64,000 nucleotides of DNA from Apus apus. Lineage: Eukaryota; Chordata; Aves; Apodiformes; Apodidae. This document shows, piece by piece, positions 1 through 11,370 of the stretch. Numbering within the stretch: position 1 is the stretch's first letter; every line of letters begins with the position of its first letter. Location: positions 11,233,333 through 11,297,332 of the forward strand of contig NC_067299.1 of the NCBI RefSeq assembly GCF_020740795.1, written 5' to 3'. A program made the translations under genes and the position numbers. The notes under the pieces were generated by a model. The model was not told the origin of the DNA, did not search any database, and was given only the letters and a program-made list of their open reading frames with translations.

Positions 1-2658
1 CCAAGTGTTTTGTGCAACTGAAATATGCCCATTTGTCCTTTCTCCTCTGAGCCAGTGGGAACAGCAGGGTTTCCGAATGTTGTTGGGCTTGTAATCATAA
101 GCTCAGCTCACATATTGCAGGGTTGCCAGGCTGAGTGTGTGATGGTGCAGGTCTCCCTCCAGAGCACTGGCTTTTTTGTTGTGCCCATGTTTCTGGAGCA
201 TTTATTTCTGTAGTGCTTTCTTTCTCTGACTCAGTTTTTCTAGACATTTGTGGTGGTACAGGCAATGTTCAGCATTTTTGTTGGGTTCTTGGAGTTGTTT
301 GATGGTTTGTTTGGCTTTGGGTTTTGGTTGGGGCAAAGGGAGGCTGCCTCAGTTTATCTGGAATGAACATTATTTTTGCCAAAGCAGAAGACCTTTATAG
401 ATGACCTTCAAAGAGCAGCCCAGATCTTATGTAGTTACCTGATAAACCTGACTGTTAAGCTTTTAAAGACAAATCTGCTGCATAGGCCAAGAATTACAAA
501 GTCTTTTAGAGCCAGAACTGCAGTGAAAGGACATAGCAGGTAAAATACAGCACAGCTGTACTGGAAAAAACACATTTCATGTACTTGCAGACTATAAGAG
601 TGAAATTGTAGTCCTGTGGTATGGTTGTGTCTCATTTCTCCTGTGAGAAACAAGTTATGGCTTAACAGGCACCCGTTTGCTGACATAATTGTCTATAGTA
701 AGAGTTCTTGCTGGCTCAGCTGCACAGAGATCACACTGCTGAGTGGCAAAGGATTGCACTGTAGACCCAGCTTATGGTTGTGGCTGAAAACCAGTCTTGT
801 GCCTCTGTGTCTGTGCAAATGTTCCCATTTCCAGTGGCAACAGCACACTGAACTATCCCAGAATAGGACAGGGAATGTGTGACACTGCAGCACAATTGCC
901 TGAGCATAGTGAAGAGCATGGGTAGGTGCTCCAGCCCTGCTGTTTGCAAGGGAAAAGGACAGAGTGTTCGATCTTCACCTGCAGACAATACCTCAAAGAG
1001 CATCTTCACAACCAAGGAAGTATTGTCAGCTGTTCAGAGGGAATTCTGTCATCTCAGGATACCAGATAAGAGCTTTTCTAGCTGGAAGTTTGTCCCCTTT
1101 TACCACAGCAAGAGATTTCTGCCACTCTGAAGTTGAAATATGACTGAGGACTTCTTGAGTGTTTTTGTTTTGTTTTCCCTGGTAGATTGCTCCTCTCCAG
1201 TCAGGAGGGTATTTAAATAACTTCTTTCAATCTCCTGTTCTGTCTCGTTGGCAGTGTGAACTCCCTTGGTAATGGTCCTGCTAGAATGCCATAGTCTCAT
1301 GATACTTGGGAAGCAAGGCTAAAAATCTGTTAAATTCCACAGGCCTGGGGAGAAGATTCTGAGCAAAACTTGCCAACAGCTTTTGCAGATTTATCTTGGC
1401 CCAGCAGTTACCCAGTATGTTAACAGCACAACCCATGGAACAGTTACTTGGAAAATCAATTACACAGTGTGTGAAGCACCTCAACAATGTTCTGCAAAGA
1501 AATAGCACAGACTGTGTAATCTGCCGCAGTGGGCTCTGCAGGTTTCCGTTTGTCTTCAATGTCATGGGCTCCAGGTTCCACACCAGCCATGGCAGTAAGG
1601 ATGTTGGCATTTGAGAACAGTTTGTGTGTTTTTCCAAGCACCTAATATATGCTGTGCTTCCTCAAATTCAGTGGGAGGAGAATGTGCAACTCTGCAAAAA
1701 TCCTGGGTTTTGTTTGGCTCCCAAATTGCTGTCAGCTGCAGAGTTTAGATTTTCCCATCTGACACTTCACTGTTTGTTTTTTCATTCTCCTGGGGTAGAA
1801 GAACATTCACTTGAGTCCTATTATGTCCCTGTCATGTCTAGGCCATCACCTCATTGTTGTAAAGCAAAGGATTAACACTGGAGTTGAACATGCAGTAGCT
1901 CTGGATTACTTCTCTGTTCTGGTGCATTTCCGATTTACCCAACGTAGTTTCTGAACCTCCAGAGCTGAGTTTGAGGTTGGCATGTGTGTTGCTGCCTGCA
2001 GACTCCAGCAGTTGCCTTGGTGCAATCCTTCCATCCTCACTTGCAGCTAATTCTGGGATTTCACATGCACTGAGGTCATCTTGTCTCAGGAAAGCAGCTG
2101 CTTTCATATTTGGGGCTCCAAATGCTTTGCCTGTCAGATGTGATTGTGACTGATGTCATACTCCCCAGTGCCAGCTGAGCAGCTCAGAGGACCAGGAGGA
2201 CCAAGCATGTGGTGGGTCTTGCTGATGGTCTCGAGTGTCTCTGCAGAACCCACTGGAGGGCAGCACAGGTTGTTCCCATCTGCCATGCTCAGGTGGTGTT
2301 GCCAGCTGCCTCCCAGCTTTCATCCTGCATTTTACAGTGCTAGATTTCTGCCTTTTATTTTTTTTAGCCTGATGATTATTTGGGCTAGACTTTCAGAGCA
2401 AGAATTTAGTGGAGTTCACATAGGTTGTTTCAGCCTGGCTGTGAAACGCAGAAGGGCTCTACTGTTATGAACAAACTGATCCAGTGAGGCTGGTCATGGA
2501 CAAACCACAAATAGGACTGCTGAGGCTGAATGGAAGGAAAGAAATACAGAGTTGAGCTTTGGTTACTAAGGGCCCCAGCTAAATGATATAAAAACATCTT
2601 CAGACTGTAGCGAGCTGTGTCTGTGTGCCTCGTTGTAAGTTGTTAGGTCTGTCTGCAG
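1..2658 (+). other. BAZ1B: BAZ1B intron (5' part, no exon found)
   Basis: This is taken as the intron before the first BAZ1B exon in the window, because that exon opens with an acceptor AG at 2657-2658 in the middle of the protein. I looked for the preceding human exon (the lysine-rich stretch before VASALEKW) and did not find it. Short open frames here have no recognisable domain. No repeat was identified with confidence. Confidence 0.6.
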
Positions 2659-2806
2659 GTTGCTTCAGCCACAGAGAAGTGGAAGACAGCAATCCGTGAG
2701 GCCCAGACCTTCTCCCGTATGCACGTGCTGCTGGGGATGCTGGATGCCTGTATCAAGTGGGACATGTCAGCAGAGAATGCCAGATGCAAAGTGTGTCGCA
2801 AGAAAG
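2659..2806 (+). CDS. BAZ1B: BAZ1B exon: helix and first PHD cysteines
   Basis: The acceptor is gtctgcag and the donor gtatga. The exon begins in phase 0 at VASATEKW and ends after one base of the Gly codon that follows CKVCRKK. It supplies the first zinc-binding pair of the PHD finger. Confidence 0.95.
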
Positions 2807-5800
2807 GTATGAATTCCTGCCCCTGCTGGCAGAACCCTCGGATGTTGGTGCCTCTCTGTGACCTGCTTAGGCAACATGCCCTTGTAGTCTGTTGTTTCTT
2901 GTCTTTGGCTGTATTTTGAGTTAGGATTCACAATCAGGAGCATGGATCTCACAGAAGCATTTGACCCTGACTTCAATAAACCATTCCTGTGCAGCTAGAA
3001 CACAGTCTTGCAGAACATTGCAAAGCTGCTCTCCCCTGGATATTTAGGGCACTTGGACAAAAGTAATCAACAAATCTTTCTGGGAACACTCGTGCCACTG
3101 TCCATTCCCTGGATCCATTTTTGAGTTGGAATGGTCTTTGGGTCTCTGAGCCATTTCAATTAATCCCATCCTTCACAGAAGGAAGGAGCAAGGAGAGGTT
3201 GGGAAGGTTATTATCCTTTGTAGCCCAACGGGGGAGAATGAGGTGGAACGATCCTACTTTGAGGCTAGAGTGGGAGTAGAACTGCTTGAGCTGGAAACCT
3301 TACCCACTGGTAAGGGTGGGGAAGTAACCAAATAGGTGACAAAGGGTTACCTTCTCTGTACACACTGTAGAGTGAAGGGCTTTAGAGTCTTGCAGGCAGA
3401 GAGAGGAACAGAAGGGGTGTCACCAGTGATGGAGCGCTAGTACTTGTTCTGCCATAACCTCTCCTTTTGGATGGAAGCCTGGAGGAAAGAGCTTGGTAGC
3501 ACATTCTGCCTGATCATGTGCTTTTTGTCTCACTATTTGCTGAAACACTAGTGGGAAATGAGGGCAGACAGACCTCTGGGGGAGTGCTGGGCCACTTTTG
3601 TTTACCAAAAAGCTAGGCCATCCACCTCTTCAAAGAAAGACAGGCTGAATAGGTGCAACATCCTCCTGCACTGTGGAGCCTTGGGGATATTCCAAACCAA
3701 CACCAAAACTGTCCTGTTTGCTGTTGAGAGGGGTTTCTCTAGGTAGATGTAAGAGGGAGCTCACCTGAGACTGACAGATTATAGTTTCACAGAATTTAGG
3801 AACTGGGACATTAAGGACATGTTGGCAAGCTCTCTGCACTTCCTTTTTTTCCTCTTCATTAAATGAAGTAGCTGGCTCAGGAGTGTCTCCCCATTTCCCT
3901 ACATCAGTGAGAAGTACAGAGAGAGTAGTTCTGCTGCATACTGATTTTCTGTGTAGGCTTGTTACCTTCAGTAGAACTGAGAAGAACTTTCTTCAGAAGA
4001 AGGAGTTGTGCAGGTTGTCCAGACTGAGGCTAGAATAAGAAGAGCTGCGTTTATAGTTTCTTCCTGGGCTCTTGGGCATCTTTACAGCAAGTTTATCTTT
4101 CCCTGTGTTTAGCTTAAGGTTTAGTCTGAGTGTAACCTATTTGGCAGGTTTCTACCTTTGCCTCAAATGAAATCTTTGCAGGGCAAGGAACTTTGCATCG
4201 TTCTGTCTGGTTTGAAATGCTGCAGTGATGGGACCAAGCAGGAAGGGTCCCTGCCAACAGAGGGGACTTTGCACCTTTCTCTTGCTCTGTCCTGACATCC
4301 AGCACGGCAGCAGCTTCTCCTTCTCAGGTTGAGCAGGGCTGTGGCACTCCTTACAAGTGAGTTGCACTCTCCTAGGTGAGGATGACAAGCTGATCCTGTG
4401 TGATGAGTGTAACAAAGCCTTCCACCTCTTCTGTCTGAGACCGGCGCTCTATGAGATCCCCGATGGGGAGTGGCAGTGCCCAGCGTGTCAGCCTTCTACT
4501 GCCAGGCGTAGCTCCCGGGGCAGGTGAGTGATCCTCCTCTCCTCAGCATCACCAGTTCTAGCTGGGCTTTCACAAGACGACCAGAACAGAGCCCCTTTGA
4601 AAGGTTTGAAACAGCCTTGCTGACTCCAGGGCACTGGCACAATAGAAGAGCAATTTTTTCAGGCTGCAACTTCAACACACCTGTGCTGTACTGGCCCATG
4701 ACAACTTCAGGAGTTTTAATAAATAACTGATGTTTGGCAGTGAAAACATGCACAAGACATCCACCAAAATCAGCTAGGTGTGTTGCTTTTTCATGGGAGT
4801 GTAGTTGGTAGCACTGCAGCTCTGTGGTACTTTGGGCTGTTACTGGTGAGTTCTTGGCAAGTTAGAGCTCACGTTACTCCAGGCTGCAGCTCAGCCCCTA
4901 CTGTACTACTAAAAATCAGGCTGCAAAATGTCACTGGGATGGTTTTCTGGGCCTGGTAAACCTTAACAAGGCAGGAGCCCTTACAGGGCTACAGAGGAAA
5001 GATGATTTGAGGAGGAATCAAAGTTCTCTGCAGAAGAAATTAGTAGTTACCTTGTGACAGCAAGAGGTTGAGTTGTTTTTTGAGTTGCAAGCTGGGAGTT
5101 AAATGTAGACAAGATGTGTTTCCCTGCTGACAATGTATGTCCTCTTGCTGATGGTGACTCTGTGCTGCATCTGCCTGCTTGTTGGGGAGGTGAAGCTATC
5201 AAATGGCATCTGAACCACAAGCACTCAACAGACTCTCCCTTGCAGAGCAGCAGCACAATAAGAGGTGCTCTAGCTTGTAACATGCAGATGGTGTATGGCC
5301 TTAAAAGTATTACTTACTCCCTGGGCACCGTTTAAGAGTTCATCAGGCTTGTACAAAAATGACAGGGCTTCAGTGCAGCTGCTCTAGCCTGAGATCAGTT
5401 ACTTTGATGTGGCATGGTCCCCTGCAAGCTGCTCAGCTCCTGGAGAAGAGCCATCAGGTGGGGTAACACCTGATGGTACCTGCCTTCTGCTCTTGTCTGC
5501 CTAGCTGAGGCAGGAAAAAATGTCAGCCTGGGATCACTTTTACCCCCTCTGTACTGTGGGAGCTTATTCTTTTTACTGCTCAAGATCCTCTTTCTCAGAG
5601 GATTGAGACTCCCACGAAAGCTTTGCCTTTGTCCCCTTTTGCCTATTCATTCTGGTTTGTTTTCCTGCTTTTGTAACAGTTGGAATGCTTTAGCAGACAC
5701 ATAGGGGAAGTCAGAGCTGTCCTGGGAGGGAAGTCTCTGGCTTCTGACATCAGCAGTTGGGAAACCTGATGCTCTTCTCAGTAACAAATACCAGCTTATC

Positions 5801-8800
5801 TGTGAATAATGCTAAACAAGGTCTGTTTCCTCTAGTGCACATGCAACTGGCTTGATAGTGGAAGGAGATAATGGGAAGATATTCCAGCAGAAACAGAAAA
5901 GCCCCCCCTTCTGAAACTCCTTAGACCAGGCCTGCAGACCTGGGTGAAACAGCAGCACATCCTCTTGGGGAGGAGCAGTTGCACAGCAATCAGAGTCTTT
6001 AAATCCATTATCATGGGGTCAAGGTGCCTAAAACAGCAAAAAATACAGAGATTCAGCTGATGGGATTTTCAGCCCAGGTGTTCAGACCATAGTGCCCTTT
6101 TAGCTGTAGCTACAACTTGATACTCTCATATATATAGGAGACTGCTTCAGTCTGAGACAGGGTGTTGGTTTTACAGTGAGCTGGGTTTCCCTGTCAGCAA
6201 ACAGTTCAGAGGGCCCAAGGCCTCTGGTGCCAGGCTCTGGTACAACAGATGTGTTTCCCTGCCTTGCTCTAGGAACTATACAGAGGATTCTGCTGAAGAT
6301 GAAGGTGAAGAAGGTGAGGAAGCTTCTGATGAACCAGATGCTGAGGAAGAAGAGGAGGAGGAGGAAGAAGATTATGAAGTTGCTGGACTGAAATGTAAGC
6401 CTTTGACCATGCAAGAAACTAACAGAAAACACAAAAACTCTGCCTTCAGTATCCAGAGTATTGATCCTATGTGGGACTTGTGCTTTTTCTCACACAGGGC
6501 AGGTTCTTACGTGGAAACAGTGGGAGGGGTCACAGGGTTGGGCTGTACATTGCCTGGGGAGCTGGAGTGAACCCTGGTCCCTTAGAAACAGGGTCAGCTC
6601 CAGCAAAGATGGAAACTGCTGAGAGCTCTTCTTCACTGTCCAGTCGCTTCCTCAGGGACACTGCTGGGACCAGTAAGATTGCTGCCAGGTGGCCAGCAGG
6701 GGCTGCAGCAGGGCAGGGGGAGCCAGCAGCATCATCAGTTCCTGGTGCTGGCAGTCTCTGTGCCTGCAGGTTTGTTGGTAGACTGGGTACTGTTAATAGA
6801 TGCTTGTGGAGCTCTAACCACAACCCCCTCTCCTTGTTTTTTCCCTTCCCAACAGCTCATAATGTCGTAAGTGCAGGATTTCTAGGTACTTGGCAAGGAA
6901 GCATTTTCAGATAGTAGGATGAGCCCATTCCTGTGGGAAGGCACAGTACTCAAGGTGTAGTGTGGCCTGGAATGCCAGCACCCTTAGGTTGCACACAGAC
7001 TACTTGGGATGTGTAACTGGTTCATTCCTGGGCAGCTGAGTGGAATAAAAGAGCATTTTATAGACCCTTCAATGACTGCTTCACCACTTCACCTCTTCTT
7101 AGTGTGTGTATCCACTTTGTTTTTCAAGGAATTTGACTGAGTCTCATTTGGGCAACTTGATGCACTAAAAAGATCAATCTTGGAATGGCACGTTGCCAGC
7201 ATTTGCTTTCTGTCAAAATGCCCTTGACTGACATAAAATTAACTTCAGACCAGGACAGGTGGTAGAATCCAGAGACCCAGAGGATTATCCTGTGTTCTTT
7301 CAAGGGTTTCCACCCAGGTCTATCGGTCTTGATTCCCTGCTTTATTCTGGTTTCAGGGACGTTCACTGATACCCTGGCTATGTACACTGCTTGTTGTTCT
7401 GCAGTGTATCCATGTCCACACTTGGAGTGTGTTCAGCCTGTGTTGCGTGGCCAAGTCAGGAGCTGAGCCAAGGTTTCCAAACAATAGCAAAAGAGGGGTT
7501 TTTTTATTACTAAAAATAAAGCGCTAAATGCAACCCCTGGTTTTAAAGAGCATTAACATGTAAAGGTCACAGTGGAAAACTTTTGTTTTAATAGAGAAGT
7601 CCCCATTAATCCTCGTGGCGTTTATCCTGAGGGATATAACCTAGAATGTTGGATTGTCAGACATTTAACACGTGCCACACGCTTGACACACCAGCAGAGT
7701 GACAGCAGGCGGACGTCCCACTGCCCCGACACACGCTCCTCGTGCTGGGGGCCTGGCAAGATGATTTATTGGACAGGGCTGGATTAGAGGCTGCAGATGA
7801 AGTGCTGCAGTGCAGTGGATACAGCTCACTCAGAGCGCTTGTGACCAGGTGGAAGGAGCTTGGCTGGGGAAGACGACCAACACGTTCTCCTGATCCAGAG
7901 GGGTCATGGGAGAAACTTAAGACAAGGGAGGGCATCAGCACACTTGCATTTCCATCAGCCTGGAGCTCTGACAGACAGGGCAACAAACAGGCCAGCGCCT
8001 TTCCTTGGGATGTAATGCAGCAGCCCCTATCTTGGGGAATAAAATCCCTTTGTTTCCCACTGGCAGCATGTGGAGCAGCTCCCGGCTGCAGTAACTCGAC
8101 ACTGCCCTGCACACAGTTCACTTTCTGCAGGGGGGAGAGGAGGGGGAACTGGACAACTTAGCAACTGGCCTGTGCCACTGTGTGGGCCACTTGGGAAATG
8201 CTTGGAAGAGCACCCACTCCCAAAGCAAGGAGGAGCAAGGAGGCAGCAGGAATCCAAGGAGACAGCAGGTCTGTGCTCCTGGTGCTTTCAGAAGTGATGT
8301 TGCAGTTCTGTTTGAGTCAAGTGTCTGTCCCTGTGATACCTGCTCTGCCCTCCCTCAGGTCTCTGTGCATCAGGGTCTGGGTCCTTGATGCTGCATCCCT
8401 GGGTGAGCCTCACTGGCACAGGGAGATCTGGCTCAAGGACCTGCCTGGTGTGTGTTACTGTCCTTTAGCTGTTGCCAGACAACAGCAGTGACCTCTTTTC
8501 AGACAGGAGATGATGACTTGTGTGTCTCTTGACACCCGCATGTGCTGAGGAGGAGTGTCTAGCTCCTTCATGCCCTGCTTCAGGCTCGGCCTGGGGTCTG
8601 TGGCTGGGCAAAGGGCTTGTGAGCTTTGATTCCAGGTTAACCCCCTTCTCTAAGCCCATGGCTTCTGTCTTTCAGTGAGACCCAGAAAGGCAGCCCAAGG
8701 CAAGCAGAGCACAGCCATGTACTCCTTGAGGCAGGGGAGGCACCGAAGAAAGAAGCAGTCTCTGCACCCTGCCAGGGGACCCCGGCCGCAGGCTGCACCT

Positions 8801-11370
8801 GTCAACGGCGCTGACATTGATGAGCTGGTAAGAGCCAAATTGCTCCCTGGAGCCTGCTCACATCAGGAGTTATAAACCAAACAGGTGTCACACTTCCTCC
8901 CCTTCCCAAAGAAATCATATTGTGAGACCCAGCTGGGCTGGGGATGGGTTAACAAAGGAGGCACATCCTGAAGGGCCTGGTACACGGAGCACAGATATGC
9001 CAGGCATCCTTCCCCAGCCGCTTTCACACATTGTCCCCCTTGAGTAGCAGGCAGCCTGCAGCTTGTTAAAGGGTTTTAAATAGTACCCATATGTCTCTGC
9101 AGAGAGGTGGGGGACTGCGGGGGTCCTGGATGGTCAGAGAATGCCAGCAATGTTGGACCCTTGCTCCCCAGCCTTGGCCGTTTTCTGACAGTTGTCGTCC
9201 GTATGGTCACTCCCCAACCTCCAGGACATAATTTGGCTGCTTTAGGTTTCACTTGACATTTAAAGAATAAAACCTTATGCTCCTGAACAGAGCAATCTTG
9301 TGTGTGTGCGTGCATGCGAGGCAGGGTGGAGCTGCAGTGTGCTGTGCTGTTTGTCCTGGGAAAGACACACCACAGGATATGTGAGGATACTCCAGCCCTG
9401 TGGGCCATGTCACGGGCCCCTGCTAGATCTGCCAGCTGTCCACTGGCCAGCCTCAGGAGTGCTGCTGAATCCTGTCACTCTTGAGCAGGTCTTTGGGCTC
9501 GCTGCTTCTTGCACAGGGTGTTGGTGGGGTGGTGGATCTACAGTGCCCTTTTAGCTGGTTTGTGTTACAGGCTGGGGGAGCAACCAAAGCAGTGAGCCCA
9601 ACATGGGCTGCCATGGCCAGCTTAGAAGAATGTTCAAGTGGAGAAAAAGCTTACTGGGTTGCTGACAAATCACTGTCCTGGAGAAGAAGACTCTGCCAGG
9701 GGTCTTCCCTCTACTGGGAAGAGACTGAAGCTGGCTCAGGACTAGTGCCCTGAGTTGTGGAGCCTTCCTGTCACCTGAGGTCCTCTAAGCAGCAGTGCCT
9801 GGGGAGCTGTGTGCTCAGAGCCGAGGGGATGTCCCTGCGCTGTGCCTGACCTTGTGTGCAGCCTGTGTGTGGGGCAGCAGTGCCTGAGGCATCAGCTGCT
9901 CTGTGGTATGGCAGGCTCTGCAGTGTCAGGACAGCACACAAGGGCTTTCTCCCTCTGCGTCTCCTGCGCTGTCTGCCAGGGGCTCAGAGAGGGAATTCAC
10001 ACTCTCCATTTGCTGTCGTTTATTCTTTGGCTGCTTGTTTTGACCTTGTTGTCTTTGAAACTATCTTGCTGCCCCTGCAGGAAGAGACAGGCTGCTTGTG
10101 AGCTATTCCCCCAGAGCTTCTGGATGGGACTCCTGTTCTGTAACTCAAGCTGCCTCTGCATGTCTTGGCTGTTGCCATCAAAAGTCCTGCAGCAGAGCAG
10201 TTTTGCAGTTTGCCTCTTGATTTTGTGGAAGATGGCTGCATTTGAAAGACTTGAACTTTGTTCCTACAGCAGTGCTACATATCCCTGACCATTGACACCC
10301 TAGCTCATAAGCGAGAGGATTGAAAAGAGAAAAGCTCCACTAAGAACCAGCTTCTTTGGCCTCAAAAGTGTTTGCTGAGCCCTAAAGCTCGTGGTGGTTC
10401 CCTCCTTTTAACAGCATCCTTTGTGTGGGCAGGTCCTTCAAACGAAGAAGACGGCACGTCGCCAAAGCCTCGAGTTGCAGAAGTGTGAGGAAATCCTCAG
10501 CAAGCTGATCAAGTACCGCTTTAGCTGGCCCTTCAGGTGAGGGCGCAGGACTGTCTGCAGGCAGGGTGCAGGTGTGGGTGGGCCAGGCCCCAGTCCTGCC
10601 AGAGCAGGCTTTCAATAGCAAGTTGTGCTTGGGAGGAAAAGGGAGTGAGGCTGCTCCAGAAGAAACCACCGCCTGCTCGGTTCTCTGCTGGCCTGAAGGC
10701 GTGGGGCCTTCCCAGGTGGTGTGACAGAGGGGGGGAGGCTGGGGTGGCTGCTTTCTGCAGCTCCCAGGATTTTCAGGGTGCTCTCTGATGGAGAGAAGGT
10801 CCCTGCCACGTGCTGGTCCTCATGGCTGGAGCAGCTCTGGGCAGAAGGGCCAGCTGCTGTCCTTCCTGTCAGGGTGCTATGGAGGTGCTGGGGGGCAGGT
10901 CGGGGCTGCTGCTGGAGCAAAGGGGGGGTTCTGGCTCCTCTGCCACCCTGCTCTGCCCGTGGCAGTCATTTTCCTCCTGTCTTTGTGGCTCTTCATTCGG
11001 CAGGGAGCCAGTGACCACGGAGGAAGCTGAAGATTACTTTGAGGTCATCAGCAACCCTATGGACTTCCAGACTATGCAGAGCAAGTGCTCTTGTGGCAAT
11101 TACCGCTCGGTGCAGGAGTTCCTCTCCGATATCAAGCAGGTGTTCTCCAACGCCGAGTGCTACAACCAGAACGGGAGTCACGTACTGTCCTGCCTGGAGA
11201 AGACAGAACAATGTTTGATTGACATGGTGCACAAACACCTGCCTGGCCACACGTATGCACGCAGGAAACGCAGGAAGCTCTCTGCCAGGTGCCAGGGACT
11301 GGAGGAGCAGGAAGGGGACAGTGAGTCAGAGCCCCTTGAACATTCCCGGGGGCGGAAAAGGAAGAAATGA
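2659..11370 (+). CDS. BAZ1B: BAZ1B (WSTF), C-terminal part, six coding exons
   Basis: BAZ1B is a nuclear chromatin protein: the regulatory subunit of the WICH complex with the ISWI ATPase SMARCA5, and also known for phosphorylating H2A.X Tyr142. Only the last 346 residues of about 1480 are present. Exons 2659-2806, 4376-4523, 6273-6394, 8676-8827, 10433-10536 and 11004-11370 join in phase (1041 nt including the stop). In order they give a conserved helix (EKWKTAIREAQTFSRM), a C4HC3 PHD finger (CKVC, CDEC, H, C, CPAC), an acidic stretch of Glu and Asp, a basic linker, and a bromodomain beginning near SLELQKCEEIL that includes PMDFQTMQ and the acetyl-lysine-pocket motif YNQNGS. The tail ends in basic RGRKRKK. 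All donors are GT and all acceptors AG. The catalytic N-terminus lies left of the window. Identity is firm by match to the remembered human protein. Confidence 0.97.
2807..4375 (+). other. BAZ1B: BAZ1B intron
   Basis: This GT-AG intron splits the PHD finger between KK and G. I see no gene, clear repeat or RNA in it. Confidence 0.8.
4376..4523 (+). CDS. BAZ1B: BAZ1B exon: PHD finger core
   Basis: The acceptor is tcctag and the donor gtgagt. It encodes EDDKLILCDECNKAFHLF and the final CPAC pair, so the C4HC3 zinc set is complete together with the previous exon. It ends in phase 2 inside an Arg codon. Confidence 0.96.
4524..6272 (+). other. BAZ1B: BAZ1B intron
   Basis: This is a GT-AG intron between the PHD core and the acidic exon. 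I recognise nothing in it. Confidence 0.8.
6273..6394 (+). CDS. BAZ1B: BAZ1B exon: acidic region
   Basis: The acceptor is ctctag and the donor gtaagc. It encodes NYTEDSAED followed by a run dominated by Glu and Asp that ends in DYEVAGLK. The run is written in GAG/GAA repeats and is therefore prone to length change. Confidence 0.95.
6395..8675 (+). other. BAZ1B: BAZ1B intron with an AT-rich island
   Basis: This is a GT-AG intron. Most of it is unremarkable. The segment at about 7495-7690 is richer in A and T than its surroundings and is listed separately. No coding match was found. Confidence 0.75.
7495..7690. promoter_or_regulatory. AT-rich intronic island, possible conserved element
   Basis: About 200 bp in the middle of a BAZ1B intron combine a T-run, AAATAAAG, a nuclear-receptor half-site (AAAGGTCA near 7563) and several TTAA and ATTAAT cores. 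It resembles a conserved regulatory block more than a decayed repeat, but no alignment was possible. The function is unknown. Confidence 0.25.
8676..8827 (+). CDS. BAZ1B: BAZ1B exon: basic linker between PHD and bromodomain
   Basis: The acceptor is tttcag and the donor gtaaga. It encodes LRPRKAAQGKQS, a basic segment (RRKKQ) and DIDEL. The start and end match the human linker; the middle is clearly diverged, as expected for a disordered segment. Confidence 0.93.
8828..10432 (+). other. BAZ1B: BAZ1B intron
   Basis: This is a GT-AG intron before the bromodomain exons. It has a short GTGTGTGTGCGTGCATG run near 9299 and otherwise nothing I recognise. Confidence 0.75.
10433..10536 (+). CDS. BAZ1B: BAZ1B exon: first bromodomain helix
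   Basis: The acceptor is ggcag and the donor gtgagg. It encodes RRQSLELQKCEEILSKL through YRFSWPF, the alpha-Z helix and the start of the ZA loop. It ends in phase 2. Confidence 0.95.
10537..11003 (+). other. BAZ1B: BAZ1B intron within the bromodomain
   Basis: This GC-rich GT-AG intron falls in phase 2 inside the Arg codon of PFREPV. Nothing else is recognised. Confidence 0.8.
11004..11370 (+). CDS. BAZ1B: BAZ1B last exon: rest of bromodomain and C-terminus
   Basis: The acceptor is ggcag. It begins REPVTTEEAEDYFEV, contains PMDFQTMQSKCSCGNYRSV and the conserved Asn of YNQNGSHVLSCL, and ends with GRKRKK and TGA. This matches the human C-terminus closely. Confidence 0.97.

Noticed and set aside
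1281-1637. 118-codon minus-strand frame in the first BAZ1B intron, considered as a transposon or exon
   Set aside because: No transposase, reverse transcriptase or BAZ1B similarity was recognised, and it is antisense to the gene.
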